A program made the position numbers and the translations under genes. The notes beneath the pieces were generated by a model, which was given only the letters and a program-made list of their open reading frames with translations, had not been told where the DNA came from and searched no databases. From positions 1-29,139 of the forward strand of contig URUF01000025.1 of assembly GCA_900550955.1 (NCBI GenBank): a stretch of DNA of 29,139 nucleotides. The letters are read 5' to 3'. Source of the DNA: an uncultured Eubacteriales bacterium. Lineage in GTDB: Bacteria > Bacillota > Clostridia > Christensenellales > Aristaeellaceae. Numbering within the stretch: the stretch's first letter is position 1; each line of letters opens with the position of its first letter. Shown here one piece after another: positions 8,180-16,762 of this stretch.

Positions 8180-9290
8180 AGCGAATCACATCCTTGAGTA
8201 GACTGTTTTCCATATCCGCCGTAAACACATTGATCTTGTCCGGGTTGGGGCGCAGGGTCAGGCTGTCGCCCGTGTCATACAGCTTTTGCGTATGTCCCAA
8301 ATCCTGGGAGAATTCAATGCTGGGCTGGTTGGGCACGCAGGCGCCTTCCTCAAACTCCAGGAAATAATTGCTGTAACGGCCCAGGAAGGTACGGCTGAGC
8401 ACCTTGCAGGTAAGCCCTTGCTCCGATACGGAAAATTCCTCCGGGCGCACGCCCACCACAACCTCCTGGCCGTCGGCGCAGCTATCGGCCAAGTTGTTCA
8501 TGGCCAGGCGGAAGCCGTTGCGGAAGCACAGCCCGGTCGCGCCGTTTTCCTTGCGGATGGTGGCATAAAACAGGTTGGAATGGCCGATGAACGTGGCTAC
8601 AAACACATTGGCCGGGCGGCTGTAAATATGCTGCGGCGTGCCGATCTGCTGGATAACGCCCTTGTTCATAACCGCGATACGGTCGGAAATCGCCAGGGCC
8701 TCTTCCTGGTCGTGCGTCACGTAAACGGTGGTGATGCCCACCTGGCGCTGAATATCCCGAATGACGCTGCGCATTTCAATACGCAGCTTCGCGTCCAGGT
8801 TGGAAAGCGGCTCGTCCATCAAAAGCACCTGGGGATGAATCACGATGGCGCGGGCCAGGGCCACGCGCTGCTGCTGCCCGCCGGACAGCCTTTCAGGCAG
8901 GCGGTCCTGGTACTCGTCGATATGCACCAAGCGGAGCATCTCATCCGTGCGCTGCTTCATTTCATCCTTGGGAATGTTGCGAAGGCGCAGGCCGTATTCA
9001 ACGTTCTTGCGCACCGTCAGGTGCGGAAAAATCGCGTAGCTTTGGAATACCATGCCAATGTTGCGTTTGTAGGCAGGCACATCATTGATAACCTGCTCGC
9101 CAAAGGCTATGGTGCCCGCCTCGATGGAGTTAAACCCCGCGATCATGCGCAGCAGGGTGGTTTTGCCGCAGCCGGAGGGGCCCAGCAGGGTAAAGAGCTC
9201 GCCGTTTTGGATATCCGCGCTCAGGTCGGGAATGATGGTGTTTTCCCCAAATTTTTTGCATACATGGTCAATGGCAATGGAAACGCTCAT
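8166..9290 (-). CDS. ABC transporter ATP-binding protein, FbpC/AfuC/PotA type (374 aa)
   Basis: ATPase subunit of the importer. Visible motifs: Walker A GPSGCGKTT (37-45), Q-loop Gln83, signature LSGGQQQR (135-142), Walker B VLLMDEP (155-161) and switch His193. The C-terminal ~130 residues form the TOBE regulatory domain (VVGVRPEEFSV). Length is typical for the CUT1/FbpC group. It follows the binding-protein gene across a 114-base gap that holds a large hairpin, and overlaps the permease gene. Substrate specificity is not set by this subunit. Confidence 0.95.
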   Translation of the reverse strand: MSVSIAIDHVCKKFGENTIIPDLSADIQNGELFTLLGPSGCGKTTLLRMIAGFNSIEAGTIAFGEQVINDVPAYKRNIGMVFQSYAIFPHLTVRKNVEYGLRLRNIPKDEMKQRTDEMLRLVHIDEYQDRLPERLSGGQQQRVALARAIVIHPQVLLMDEPLSNLDAKLRIEMRSVIRDIQRQVGITTVYVTHDQEEALAISDRIAVMNKGVIQQIGTPQHIYSRPANVFVATFIGHSNLFYATIRKENGATGLCFRNGFRLAMNNLADSCADGQEVVVGVRPEEFSVSEQGLTCKVLSRTFLGRYSNYFLEFEEGACVPNQPSIEFSQDLGHTQKLYDTGDSLTLRPNPDKINVFTADMENSLLKDVIRYEQA

Positions 9291-9324
9291 CGTTTTTCAC
9301 ACCTCATTTTTGATAATGAAAGAA

Positions 9325-9389
9325 GCTGTTGTGGAGCGGGAGCGGCAGGATGTTTCGCCTGCCGCTCCCACATTGTTTTCCACAGCAGC
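9325..9389 (-). other. Long intercistronic hairpin between binding-protein and ATPase genes
   Basis: A perfect 12-bp inner stem (GGGAGCGGCAGG 9338-9349 with its complement 9358-9369, loop 8) is enclosed by an outer 11-bp stem (9325-9335 with 9379-9389, one G-U pair). No T-run follows, so it is more likely an mRNA-stabilising or partial-attenuation element that favours high binding-protein expression. Confidence 0.7.
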
Positions 9390-9404
9390 TTACAGAATGT
9401 CGAA

Positions 9405-10418
9405 TTATTCGGCGGCGTCCACCAAAGCCTCCTGGAACTGCTCAATCCAGGCAGCCTTGTTCTGGGAAGCGATGGTTTCGTCATCCTTAATCACATTGAT
9501 GGTGGACATGCTCTGCATCGCCTCGGTTTCGGGCACGTCGGTGCGGATGGTGCGGCGGAACTGGGTTTCGTTCATGTAGGTTTGCGCGTCATAGCCGGTG
9601 AGCCAGTCCAGGAACTTGCGGGCGCTTACCACGTTGGGGCAGTCCTTTACAATGTACACGCCGTCGCCGCGGATAATAACGCCTTCCTCCATGTAAACAA
9701 CCTTGATATTGCCCTGGGAAACATAGGTAGCGGCGCCCTGCTCAAAGGTAAGGCCTACGGCGTACTCACCGTCCGCAACTCCCTTGTACACGGCGGAGGA
9801 GCTGTTCACACAGCCGTTGGGCAGCTGCTTGCAGAAGTTCTGCACATATTCCCAGCCGTTGGGCTCGCCATCGGTGCCCATGGCGTAGAGCATGTTGACC
9901 AGGTGCTCAAAGGAGGAGGAGGAGGCCTGCGGGTCCGCAAAAACGATCTTGCCTTTCAGCTCGGGGTTGAGCAGGTCGGCATAGCCGTTGATCTGGATAT
10001 CGCCAATCAGGTCGGTATTGACCATAATCACGGAAGGTACGCAGTCAAAACGGGTGAGGTTGCCTTCCACATTCCTGTACTCCTCATAGAAAGCGTCCTC
10101 GTTGATGCAGGTGTAATCCTGGAAGTACTGGCTGCTGTTCTTTACCGTGCCAATGGTGCCGGACCAGAGGATGTCGCACTGCGGGTTCTCGCTCTCGGCG
10201 GCGATGCGCTTGAGGGCGTCGCCCGTGCCCATGGCGAGGCACTCGGTCTTAATGCCGGTATCCGCCTCAAACATGGCCAGCATGTTCTCGATCATGGAGG
10301 TGGTCAGCGGGCTGTACAGCACCAGCTTGCCGGTTTCTTCGGGAGCGGTTTCAGCCGTGGCGCAAGCCAGGCTCAGCGCCATAACGGCGCACAGGATAAC
10401 AGCAAGAATCTTTTTCAT
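9405..10418 (-). CDS. Periplasmic-type solute-binding protein, AfuA/FbpA-like (337 aa)
   Basis: Extracellular substrate-binding protein of the importer (family 1/6, iron/AfuA/phosphonate-like). Residues 1-22 are a signal peptide (MKKILAVILCAVMALSLACATAE) that looks cut after an A-x-A site rather than at a good lipobox. The mature chain has the family features GKLVLYSPLTTSMIENMLAMFEAD and, later, NETQFRRTIRTDVP. The adjacent Tyr-Tyr iron ligands of classical FbpA are absent: there is no YY pair anywhere, so ferric iron is an unlikely ligand. ATG at 10418 has AGAGGAG eight bases upstream. It is the first gene of the operon that continues to deoC. Confidence 0.9.
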   Translation of the reverse strand: MKKILAVILCAVMALSLACATAETAPEETGKLVLYSPLTTSMIENMLAMFEADTGIKTECLAMGTGDALKRIAAESENPQCDILWSGTIGTVKNSSQYFQDYTCINEDAFYEEYRNVEGNLTRFDCVPSVIMVNTDLIGDIQINGYADLLNPELKGKIVFADPQASSSSFEHLVNMLYAMGTDGEPNGWEYVQNFCKQLPNGCVNSSSAVYKGVADGEYAVGLTFEQGAATYVSQGNIKVVYMEEGVIIRGDGVYIVKDCPNVVSARKFLDWLTGYDAQTYMNETQFRRTIRTDVPETEAMQSMSTINVIKDDETIASQNKAAWIEQFQEALVDAAE

Positions 10419-10480
10419 CGTTGAATCTCCTCTCTGCATTTTACGGGCTGTCGCTGCGAACAGCTGTTTTTGATACTTGC

Positions 10481-10509
10481 ATGTTACCGATATTTCGGAC
10501 GGAATTCAA
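10481..10509 (-). promoter_or_regulatory. Candidate promoter of the AfuA-like/ABC/two-component operon
   Basis: Minus strand TTGAAT (10509-10504), 17-base spacer, TAACAT (10486-10481). The match to consensus is moderate, which fits a promoter needing an activator such as the YesN-type regulator of this operon. Confidence 0.5.
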
Positions 10510-10565
10510 CCGAATTTTCTATTTTTATGTCGGAAAAACTGAACTTAAGAAAGCCTGTAATCGCA

Positions 10566-10600
10566 ACAAAGGCACAGCCGGCTTCCAGCTGTGCCTTTGT
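10566..10600 (-). terminator. Terminator after the ribokinase-type gene
   Basis: Perfect 13-bp stem (ACAAAGGCACAGC / GCTGTGCCTTTGT) with a 9-base loop, just downstream of the kinase stop codon at 10619. The stem itself ends in a T-rich strand, but the T tract is interrupted, so termination may be partial and allow some read-through into the ABC operon. Confidence 0.7.
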
Positions 10601-10618
10601 TTTCCTTTCAAAAGGTCC

Positions 10619-11503
10619 CTATGCCTCCGCCGCGTCCACCTCCGCAGCCAGGGGGATGGAATCCGCCGCCCCCATGCGCCCCACCGCGATGGAGGAAGCC
10701 CGCGCCGCGCGGCGCATCAGCTTATCCAGCGGCGTTCCTGCCGCCAGCCCGGAAACAAAATACCCGGTAAACGTGTCGCCCGCCGCGGTCGTATCCACGG
10801 CCTTCACCACAAAGGCGGGCTGGAAAATCGTTTGCCCGCCATGGCGGCAATAGGCGCCCTTCTCGCCCAGGGTAAGCACCACGGACGCGTTGGGATATTG
10901 GGCCGCCAGGCCGTCCAGGATGCGCTCTGGCTCTCTTTGGCCCGTTAGCGCCTCCCCCTCAATTTCGTTAAGCAAAAACCAGTTCACGCTTTCAAGCGGA
11001 TACTCCGAAAGCTCCGCGTTTACCGGCGAAGGGTTGAATATAACGCATAGCCCCTTGTCCGCCGCCTTCTTCATCATCAGTGGCGAATGGTACAACTCGT
11101 TTTGCATAATCACCGCGTCGCCCGGGCCAAAGCCCTCCAGGATGTGGTCGATATCCGCCTCCGTCGGGCGCATGCTTTCGCCCCCGAATACAATAATGCT
11201 GTTCTGCCCGTTTTTATCCACCTGGATAACCGTGTGCGAACTGGGGCCTTCCGCACGGCGGATATAGCTGGTATCCACGCCGTTTTGAACAAGCGCGTCC
11301 AGCAGCATGCCGCCGTCCTCGCCCAAGATGCCTGCGTGATAAACCTGCCCGCCCGCTTTGGCAATGGCAATGGACTGGTTCAGCCCCTTTCCGCCGCAAA
11401 AAACGCTGCGTTTTGTAGCCAGCAGCGTTTCGCCGGGCCGGGCCATGTGATCCACCGCATACACGTTATCAATGTTCATGGAACCATAGTTGACAATTTT
11501 CAT
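10619..11503 (-). CDS. PfkB-family sugar kinase, ribokinase-like (294 aa)
   Basis: Cytoplasmic kinase that phosphorylates ribose or a related pentose (2-deoxyribose is plausible here). The family signatures are clear: NYGSMNIDNVY near the N-terminus, GGKGLNQSIA (37-46) for sugar binding, NPSP (157-160), NEIEGEALTG (179-188), and DTTAAGDTFTGYF with catalytic base Asp243. Length is normal for RbsK. It has its own strong promoter, lies upstream of and in the same direction as the ABC/two-component/deoC genes, and is divergent from the AtuA operon. With deoC nearby, deoxyribokinase activity (feeding DeoC) is as likely as ribokinase; sequence alone does not decide. Confidence 0.9.
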   Translation of the reverse strand: MKIVNYGSMNIDNVYAVDHMARPGETLLATKRSVFCGGKGLNQSIAIAKAGGQVYHAGILGEDGGMLLDALVQNGVDTSYIRRAEGPSSHTVIQVDKNGQNSIIVFGGESMRPTEADIDHILEGFGPGDAVIMQNELYHSPLMMKKAADKGLCVIFNPSPVNAELSEYPLESVNWFLLNEIEGEALTGQREPERILDGLAAQYPNASVVLTLGEKGAYCRHGGQTIFQPAFVVKAVDTTAAGDTFTGYFVSGLAAGTPLDKLMRRAARASSIAVGRMGAADSIPLAAEVDAAEA

Positions 11504-11571
11504 CGCCGTATCCGCTCCTGTCTTTTAAGCCGCCTCGCGCCCTGCCTGTAATGGATGTTTTGGTTGCGTTC

Positions 11572-11601
11572 ATCATATCATGTTTGCAGGTTCGGTGTCA
11601 A
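11572..11601 (-). promoter_or_regulatory. Promoter of the ribokinase-type gene
   Basis: Minus strand TTGACA (11601-11596), 18-base spacer, TATGAT (11577-11572): a strong sigma-A promoter divergent from the AtuA operon promoter 34 bases away. The short shared region could allow joint regulation. Confidence 0.8.
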
Positions 11602-11634
11602 TCAATCCCAGGATGCAGTTTATTAGTTTAACTA

Positions 11635-11663
11635 TTGACAGCCGTCCTTCCACCTGTTACAAT
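11635..11663 (+). promoter_or_regulatory. Promoter of the AtuA/Lpl-type ABC/ADP-ribosylglycohydrolase operon
   Basis: TTGACA (11635-11640), exact 17-base spacer, TACAAT (11658-11663), about 60 bases before the first gene at 11725. A GntR repressor encoded at the end of this run is the obvious candidate regulator, though I see no perfect palindrome here. Confidence 0.8.
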
Positions 11664-11724
11664 AAGCGCATAGAAACGGAATCGCAGTATCCCAGATGGA
11701 CGGAATGGAAATTGAGGTGCTTTT

Positions 11725-13077
11725 ATGCGCACATGTATTTGTTCTCCCTGCGGCATTTTAGGCTACGGCTTCCCCAAGGATTCCTTTGCGCGGGCCATGG
11801 CGGAAAAGCCTGACGCCATTGTGGTGGACGCCGGCTCCACCGACGCGGGCCCTCACAAGCTGGGCGCGGGCGTAGCCATCGTAAGCCGCATGGCCGCCAA
11901 AAAGGATTTGGCGCTGCTAATGCAGGGCGCGCGGGATTTGAATATCCCTCTGATCATCGGCTCCGCAGGGGGCTCCGGCGCGCGCGTGCATACGGAGTGG
12001 ACGCTTTCCATCATCCGTGAGCTTTGCGCGGAAATGGATTGGCATCCCCGCACTGCGGTTATCTGGGCGGACATCCCAAACCAAACCGTTCTGCGGGGGA
12101 TGGAAGAAGGCCGCCTGGAAAAGATGAGCGAAAACGTGCCCGATCTCACGCCCGAAACGCTTTCCCAAACCAACGGCGTTGTGGCGCAAATGGGCATGGA
12201 GCCCATTTTGGACGCGCTGGATCGGGCTCAGGTCATCGTTTGCGGCCGCGCTTACGACCCCGCCCCCTTCGCCGCCGTGGGCGTGAAACGCGGGCACGAT
12301 GCGGGGCTTAGCTTCCACCTTGGCAAAATTTTGGAATGCGGCGCGCTGTGCTGCGAGCCTGGCACCACCAAGGATTGCATGCTTGGCGTTTTGGAGGAGG
12401 ATTCCTTCACGGTATACCCCTCCTCGCCTGAGCGCAAATGCACCAGTGTAAGCGTTGCGGCGCATACCTTTTATGAAAAGGATCATCCCTATCTGCTCCA
12501 TGGGCCGGGCATGCTGCTGGATTTGAGCCAGTGCCGCTTTGAGGAGCTTGGGGGCGGCCGCGTGCGCGTGACCGGCAGCCGCTTTTGCCCCGAGCCTTAT
12601 ACCGTTAAGCTGGAGGGCGCGCGCGCGGTGGCTTACCGCACCTTCGTGCTGGCAGGCATCCGCGACCCCATGCTCATCTCCCGCCTGGACGAGGTGGAAA
12701 GGCAGGTTGTGCAAGGCGTTCACGCCTATTACAGCGACGTGCCTGCCGATAGCTATCAAATTCATTTCTACCATTACGGCATCGACGCGGTCATGGGCGC
12801 ATGCGAGCCATGCCGCGGCGACCTGCCGCACGAGGTGGGCCTGATGTTCGAGGTCATCGCCCCTACGCAGGCCATGGCCGATGCAATTTGCGCCACGGTG
12901 CGTTCCTCCTACCTGCATTTTGGCTACACGGGCCGCAAATCCACGGCGGGCAATTTGGCCTTCCCCTTTGCGCCCAGCGATGTTTCCTTCGGCCCGGTAT
13001 ATGCCTTCTCGGTGTATCATCTGCTCAAGGTTGCGGATGGGCGCAGCCTGTTCCCCATCGAAATCGTGGAGGTGTGA
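11725..13077 (+). CDS. AtuA-family (DUF1446, acyclic terpene utilisation) protein (450 aa)
   Basis: Cytoplasmic protein of the AtuA/DUF1446 family, named after Pseudomonas acyclic-terpene catabolism, whose biochemical role is largely undefined. The family hallmark is the N-terminal glycine-rich segment VVDAGSTDAGPHKLGAG (about 34-50), followed by GSAGGSGARVH (about 79-89) and VVAQMGMEPILDAL then VIVCGRAYDPAPFAA near mid-protein. Many Cys and His residues (CICSPCG at 4-10; CCEPGTTKDC) might bind a metal; this is inference. ATG at 11725 follows GAGGTG. It is the first gene of a sugar-type ABC operon and is paired with a DUF4387 protein, a known genomic partnership. Terpene breakdown is unlikely in this setting. 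Confidence 0.85.
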   Translation: MRTCICSPCGILGYGFPKDSFARAMAEKPDAIVVDAGSTDAGPHKLGAGVAIVSRMAAKKDLALLMQGARDLNIPLIIGSAGGSGARVHTEWTLSIIRELCAEMDWHPRTAVIWADIPNQTVLRGMEEGRLEKMSENVPDLTPETLSQTNGVVAQMGMEPILDALDRAQVIVCGRAYDPAPFAAVGVKRGHDAGLSFHLGKILECGALCCEPGTTKDCMLGVLEEDSFTVYPSSPERKCTSVSVAAHTFYEKDHPYLLHGPGMLLDLSQCRFEELGGGRVRVTGSRFCPEPYTVKLEGARAVAYRTFVLAGIRDPMLISRLDEVERQVVQGVHAYYSDVPADSYQIHFYHYGIDAVMGACEPCRGDLPHEVGLMFEVIAPTQAMADAICATVRSSYLHFGYTGRKSTAGNLAFPFAPSDVSFGPVYAFSVYHLLKVADGRSLFPIEIVEV

Positions 13078-13080
13078 GCC

Positions 13081-13389
13081 ATGCGGCTGTACGAGCTTGC
13101 CAAGGTGCTGCGCAGCAAAAACAGCGGCCCCTTCGAGGTAACGCTGGATATTCTCTTTGACGACCCAGCCGTTTACCGCCGCGTGCTGGAAAGCGGCAAA
13201 ATCACCCGTGAAAGCGTAGCCGCCCTTTACCATATTCCCGTTGAAAAAATTTTGGAATTTGTGCGCTACGACGCGGCCTTGGGTATCAAAATCACCTACC
13301 TGCGCGACGTGGCCTCCGGCACCGTGGGCGACCGCGACGTATACGGCGCGCAGCAGCAAGCGCCGCTGATGGATATAGAGATACCCTGA
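13081..13389 (+). CDS. DUF4387-family AtuA partner protein (102 aa)
   Basis: Small cytoplasmic protein beginning MRLYELAKVLRSKNSGPFEVTLDILFDD, which I recognise as the DUF4387 type found next to or fused with AtuA/DUF1446 proteins. It has one alpha/beta domain, no signal peptide and no membrane segment. It starts three bases after the stop of the AtuA-like gene, so the two are almost certainly co-translated and may form a complex. Activity is unknown. Confidence 0.82.
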   Translation: MRLYELAKVLRSKNSGPFEVTLDILFDDPAVYRRVLESGKITRESVAALYHIPVEKILEFVRYDAALGIKITYLRDVASGTVGDRDVYGAQQQAPLMDIEIP

Positions 13390-13411
13390 TTGGGATAAAG
13401 GAGGGAACGGG

Positions 13412-14329
13412 ATGCAAACCACCAAGCCTTCCCGGTTGCGCATGGGCCTGAAGCGGCTTAGGCTGGACTGGGTGCTGTACGCCATGCTTGTGCCTACGCT
13501 TTTGTACTTCATCATCTTTCGCGTCATTCCCATTTGGAACATGCGTCTGGCCTTTTATAACTTCAGCGGCCGCAGCGCCTGGACCTGGGCTGGCTTCAAG
13601 TATTTCAAAATGATGTTTTCCTCCCCCTTGATGAAGGATATTCTGATGAATACCCTCATCATCAGCCTGATGAAATACGTGCTGCTGTTCCCCTTCTTCG
13701 CGCTGTTTGCGGTATTGCTTAGCGAAATGCGCTCCGGGCCCTTGCGCAAGTTCACCCAGGTGGTCAGCTATCTGCCGCACTTCCTGTCCTGGGTTGTAAT
13801 CGCTGGTATCTGGATCAGCTTTCTATCCAAAACAGGCGCGGTGAATCAAATCCGCGGGCTGTTTGGCCTAACGCCCATCGATTATATGACGGATAAGGGC
13901 TCCATCCGTTGGGTTCTGTTCTTCTCTGAGGGCTGGCGCTCCCTGGGATGGGATTCCATCATCTACTTCACCACCATCATCAGCATCAGCCCGTCCCTGT
14001 ATGAGGCGGCGGATATCGACGGCGCAAACCGTTTCCAAATCATCCGCTATGTGGTTCTACCAGCGCTGGTCACGCCCATGGTAACCATGTTCATCCTCAA
14101 CCTGGGCTTCTTCCTCAACGCGGGCTTTGACCAGGTGCTCAACTTCACAAACGCCGCCGTAAACAGCACCATTGAAATTTTGGATACTTACATTTACAGC
14201 ATTGGCATCGGCCAGGGCCAGTACTCGCTGGCCACGGCGGTGGGCCTGGTCAAGGGCGTGCTAGGCGTTATCCTGGTGCTGTTAACGCATGTAACCAGCA
14301 AACGCCTAACCGGCACCGGCGTTTGGTAA
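13412..14329 (+). CDS. ABC transporter permease, LplB type (305 aa)
   Basis: Membrane subunit of a CUT1-type carbohydrate importer. A short basic N-terminus precedes six hydrophobic segments; the ATPase-docking EAA loop reads YEAADIDGANRFQIIRYVVLP (about residues 198-218). Length and the following LplC-type gene match the LplBC/YtcP pairs used for oligosaccharides and sugar derivatives. ATG follows AAAGGAGGG. No ATPase gene lies in this operon, so, as is common for this group, a shared MsmK-type ATPase from elsewhere probably powers it. Confidence 0.93.
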   Translation: MQTTKPSRLRMGLKRLRLDWVLYAMLVPTLLYFIIFRVIPIWNMRLAFYNFSGRSAWTWAGFKYFKMMFSSPLMKDILMNTLIISLMKYVLLFPFFALFAVLLSEMRSGPLRKFTQVVSYLPHFLSWVVIAGIWISFLSKTGAVNQIRGLFGLTPIDYMTDKGSIRWVLFFSEGWRSLGWDSIIYFTTIISISPSLYEAADIDGANRFQIIRYVVLPALVTPMVTMFILNLGFFLNAGFDQVLNFTNAAVNSTIEILDTYIYSIGIGQGQYSLATAVGLVKGVLGVILVLLTHVTSKRLTGTGVW

Positions 14330-14341
14330 GGAGGGGTAGCC

Positions 14342-15235
14342 ATGAGTCGTAAATGGAAAAAGCTCTTAAGCCCCGGGCAGCTCCTTTTGGATTTGATTAT
14401 GCTCCTTTTGGCGCTAACCATGGTTATCCCGCTGCTCAACATCCTGGCCAAGTCCTTCTCCGACCCCGCCCTTTCGCCTTCCATGAGCGGCCTGCGCGTG
14501 ATTCCCGCCGGTTTCAGCACCGTCAATTATGAAATTGTGTTTTCCAACAAGGTCATCCTGCCCTCGCTTTGGAACTCGGTGTTCATCACGCTGGTGGGCA
14601 CGCTAATAAACATCCTGCTCACCACCAGCGCGGCCTATGTGCTCATCCAGCCCAAGCTGATGTTCAAAAAAACCATTATGACCTTTTTGATCATCATGAT
14701 GCTGTTTGACCCCGGGATGGTGCCGGAATACCTGCTGGTAAAGCAGCTGGGCCTCATTGGCAGCCAATGGTCGGTTATCCTGGTCACGGCGGTCAACGTG
14801 TATTACCTCATCATCATGATGCGCTACTTCCAGGCCATTCCCATGGATATCTATGAGGCGGCCCGCATCGACGGCGCGGGGCACATACGCATGCTTGGCT
14901 CCATGGTATTCCCTCTGGCGAAAAGCGGCATCGCCACCATTACCATGTTCTACGCCGTTGTTCGCTGGAACGAATACTTCAAGGCCAGCATTTACCTTAC
15001 AGAAAAAGCCAAAACCACCTTGCAGGTCATTCTGCGCCAGTTCGTTGTATTGGGGGACACCGTTTCCCTCATCGGCGCGCAAAACGTAATGGATTATAAC
15101 GAGCTGGCCCGCATCGACTACGGCGCGCTCAAGGCCGCCACCATCGTCATCGCCATCGTGCCCATCCTGCTGCTCTACCCCGTCGTGCTCAAGTTCTACA
15201 CCAAGGATGTTATGGCAGGCAGCGTGAAGGAGTAA
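14342..15235 (+). CDS. ABC transporter permease, LplC/YtcP type (297 aa)
   Basis: Second membrane subunit of the same importer, 12 bases after the first. It has six hydrophobic segments, the family N-terminal pattern (AKSFSDPALSPSMSGLRVIPAGFSTVNYE) and EAA loop YEAARIDGAGHIRMLGSMVFPL (about residues 176-197). The C-terminus KFYTKDVMAGSVKE is typical of the LplC subgroup. Strong AAGGAGGGG ribosome-binding site. Confidence 0.93.
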   Translation: MSRKWKKLLSPGQLLLDLIMLLLALTMVIPLLNILAKSFSDPALSPSMSGLRVIPAGFSTVNYEIVFSNKVILPSLWNSVFITLVGTLINILLTTSAAYVLIQPKLMFKKTIMTFLIIMMLFDPGMVPEYLLVKQLGLIGSQWSVILVTAVNVYYLIIMMRYFQAIPMDIYEAARIDGAGHIRMLGSMVFPLAKSGIATITMFYAVVRWNEYFKASIYLTEKAKTTLQVILRQFVVLGDTVSLIGAQNVMDYNELARIDYGALKAATIVIAIVPILLLYPVVLKFYTKDVMAGSVKE

Positions 15236-15306
15236 CGGCGCGCCCCATCCACCGCACCCCAACGGCTGCGGATACAGCCGGAAATATATTCAAGGAGGAA
15301 ACCCTG

Positions 15307-16752
15307 ATGAAAAAATGGCTCGCTCTCCTCTTGGCCGCTATGATGCTGCTGGGCAGCACCGCCGCCGTTGCCGAAATCGGCACAGCGGAAGCGCCGGTTC
15401 CCGTTTCCATCCTCATCAAGGACGTTGCCCCCGACGACGCCGATACCATCGCAGTGGTGGAAGCCATCGAAAAGGGCATGGCCGCCCAGGGCAACTACGT
15501 GGATATCACCATTTTGGAAGCCCCCGCGGGCAAGTACATTGAAGTGGTTCCGCTGGCTTTCCGCACCGGCGAAATCAACCCCGATCTGATCTTCTTCCAG
15601 GGCAATACCGATACCCCCGTGATCGCCGAGGGCCTCCTGGAGGATCTAACCCCCTATGTAGAGGCCTCCACCAACGTAAAGGCCGTGCTGGGCGAGCATT
15701 CCAAGGCCCGTCTGGCCAGCTCGCCCTACCTGCTGTGGCTGGCCCCCGCCAAGTTCTCCGCGCCCGTGATGCGCGCTGATTTCCTTGACAAAGCCGCCTC
15801 TAAGGACGCCTTCCTGGCTGATCCCACCCCCGAGGCCTATGCCCAGCTGCTCAAGGACCTGATGGACGCAGGCGTAGTGAAGTACGGCACCACGGTGGAT
15901 GGCGGCCTGGCCCGTCTGGACAGCATCTTCAACCATGCCTTCGGCGTTACCGGCACCCTCATGCAGCAGGAGGACGGCAGCTACGTCTACTCCATGGTTA
16001 CCGAGCAGGAAAAGAACAAGCTGGCCTTCTATGCGCAGCTGTACAAGGACGGCATTCTGGACGCCGATTACATCACCAAGGCGTGGGATACCATGGAGCA
16101 GGCCTTCTATGAGGGCGTTTGCGCGCTGATCGCGGGCACCGCGGGCGACGTTATCCAGGTATACAACACCAAGATGGTGCAAACCATGGGCGAAGCGGCC
16201 GAGCTGGTTGCCCTGCCGCCCGCCAAGGGCGTCGGCCAGGCCTATGCCTCCATCGACGTTACCAAGGAGGAGCGCGGCTTCGCCATCAACGCCACCATTG
16301 AGCAAAACGTGAAGGACGCCGCCTTCGCCATCCTGGAGTACATGGCCAGCCCCGAAGGCCGTATGATTGATAAGCTGGGCGTGGAAGGCAAGCACTACAC
16401 AATCAGCGACGGCGTCGTTACCTTCACCGAGGATTGGGGCAGCTATTGGGCCCGCTTCTTCCCCACCGTGGACGGCCTGCCCGCCGATCTCAAGCTGGCC
16501 ACTCCCGTGCTTAGCACGCCCGCGCAGGACAGCCTTACCTTGGGCGCGCAGTTCTACGCCAACGACGTTAACGTCATCATCCCCGAGGACCTCCAGCCCC
16601 AGCTGGCGGCCGTAAAGTCCATCTACACCGAGTACGCCAACGAGATTGTTCGCGGCGTGCGCCCCGTGGAGGATTTTGCCGAGATGGTGGAGAAGTTCAA
16701 CGCCGCCGGCGGCGATCAGCTTAACGAGTACATCAACTCCGTGCTGAAGTAA
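15307..16752 (+). CDS. Extracellular solute-binding protein of the Lpl-type importer (481 aa)
   Basis: Family 1 (LplA/UgpB-like) binding protein. Signal peptide MKKWLALLLAAMMLLGSTAAVAE, apparently cut at AVA/E, without a lipobox cysteine, unlike most Gram-positive binding proteins. The mature chain fits the type-1 fold, including PDLIFFQGNTDTPVIAEGLLEDLTPY in the first lobe and EERGFAINATIEQNVKDAAFAILEYM in the second. AAGGAGG lies eight bases before the ATG. A hairpin follows 10 bases after the stop. The ligand is unknown; the neighbouring AtuA-like and ADP-ribosylglycohydrolase-like genes hint at a glycoside or nucleoside-like compound. Confidence 0.9.
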   Translation: MKKWLALLLAAMMLLGSTAAVAEIGTAEAPVPVSILIKDVAPDDADTIAVVEAIEKGMAAQGNYVDITILEAPAGKYIEVVPLAFRTGEINPDLIFFQGNTDTPVIAEGLLEDLTPYVEASTNVKAVLGEHSKARLASSPYLLWLAPAKFSAPVMRADFLDKAASKDAFLADPTPEAYAQLLKDLMDAGVVKYGTTVDGGLARLDSIFNHAFGVTGTLMQQEDGSYVYSMVTEQEKNKLAFYAQLYKDGILDADYITKAWDTMEQAFYEGVCALIAGTAGDVIQVYNTKMVQTMGEAAELVALPPAKGVGQAYASIDVTKEERGFAINATIEQNVKDAAFAILEYMASPEGRMIDKLGVEGKHYTISDGVVTFTEDWGSYWARFFPTVDGLPADLKLATPVLSTPAQDSLTLGAQFYANDVNVIIPEDLQPQLAAVKSIYTEYANEIVRGVRPVEDFAEMVEKFNAAGGDQLNEYINSVLK

Positions 16753-16762
16753 TCATCATACC

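Noticed and set aside
6518..10418. Ferric iron importer annotation for the FbpABC-like genes
   Set aside because: No Tyr-Tyr ligand pair in the binding protein, and the context is sugar catabolism (YesMN, deoC, sugar kinase).
8286..10424. A 712-aa open frame on the plus strand opposite the ABC ATPase and binding-protein genes
   Set aside because: It is antisense to two clearly conserved genes, has low-complexity His/Gly/Ala-rich composition and no ribosome-binding site; a GC-rich shadow frame.
11917..13542. A 541-aa open frame opposite the AtuA-like and DUF4387 genes
   Set aside because: Shadow of real genes with recognised families and good starts; no family similarity visible.
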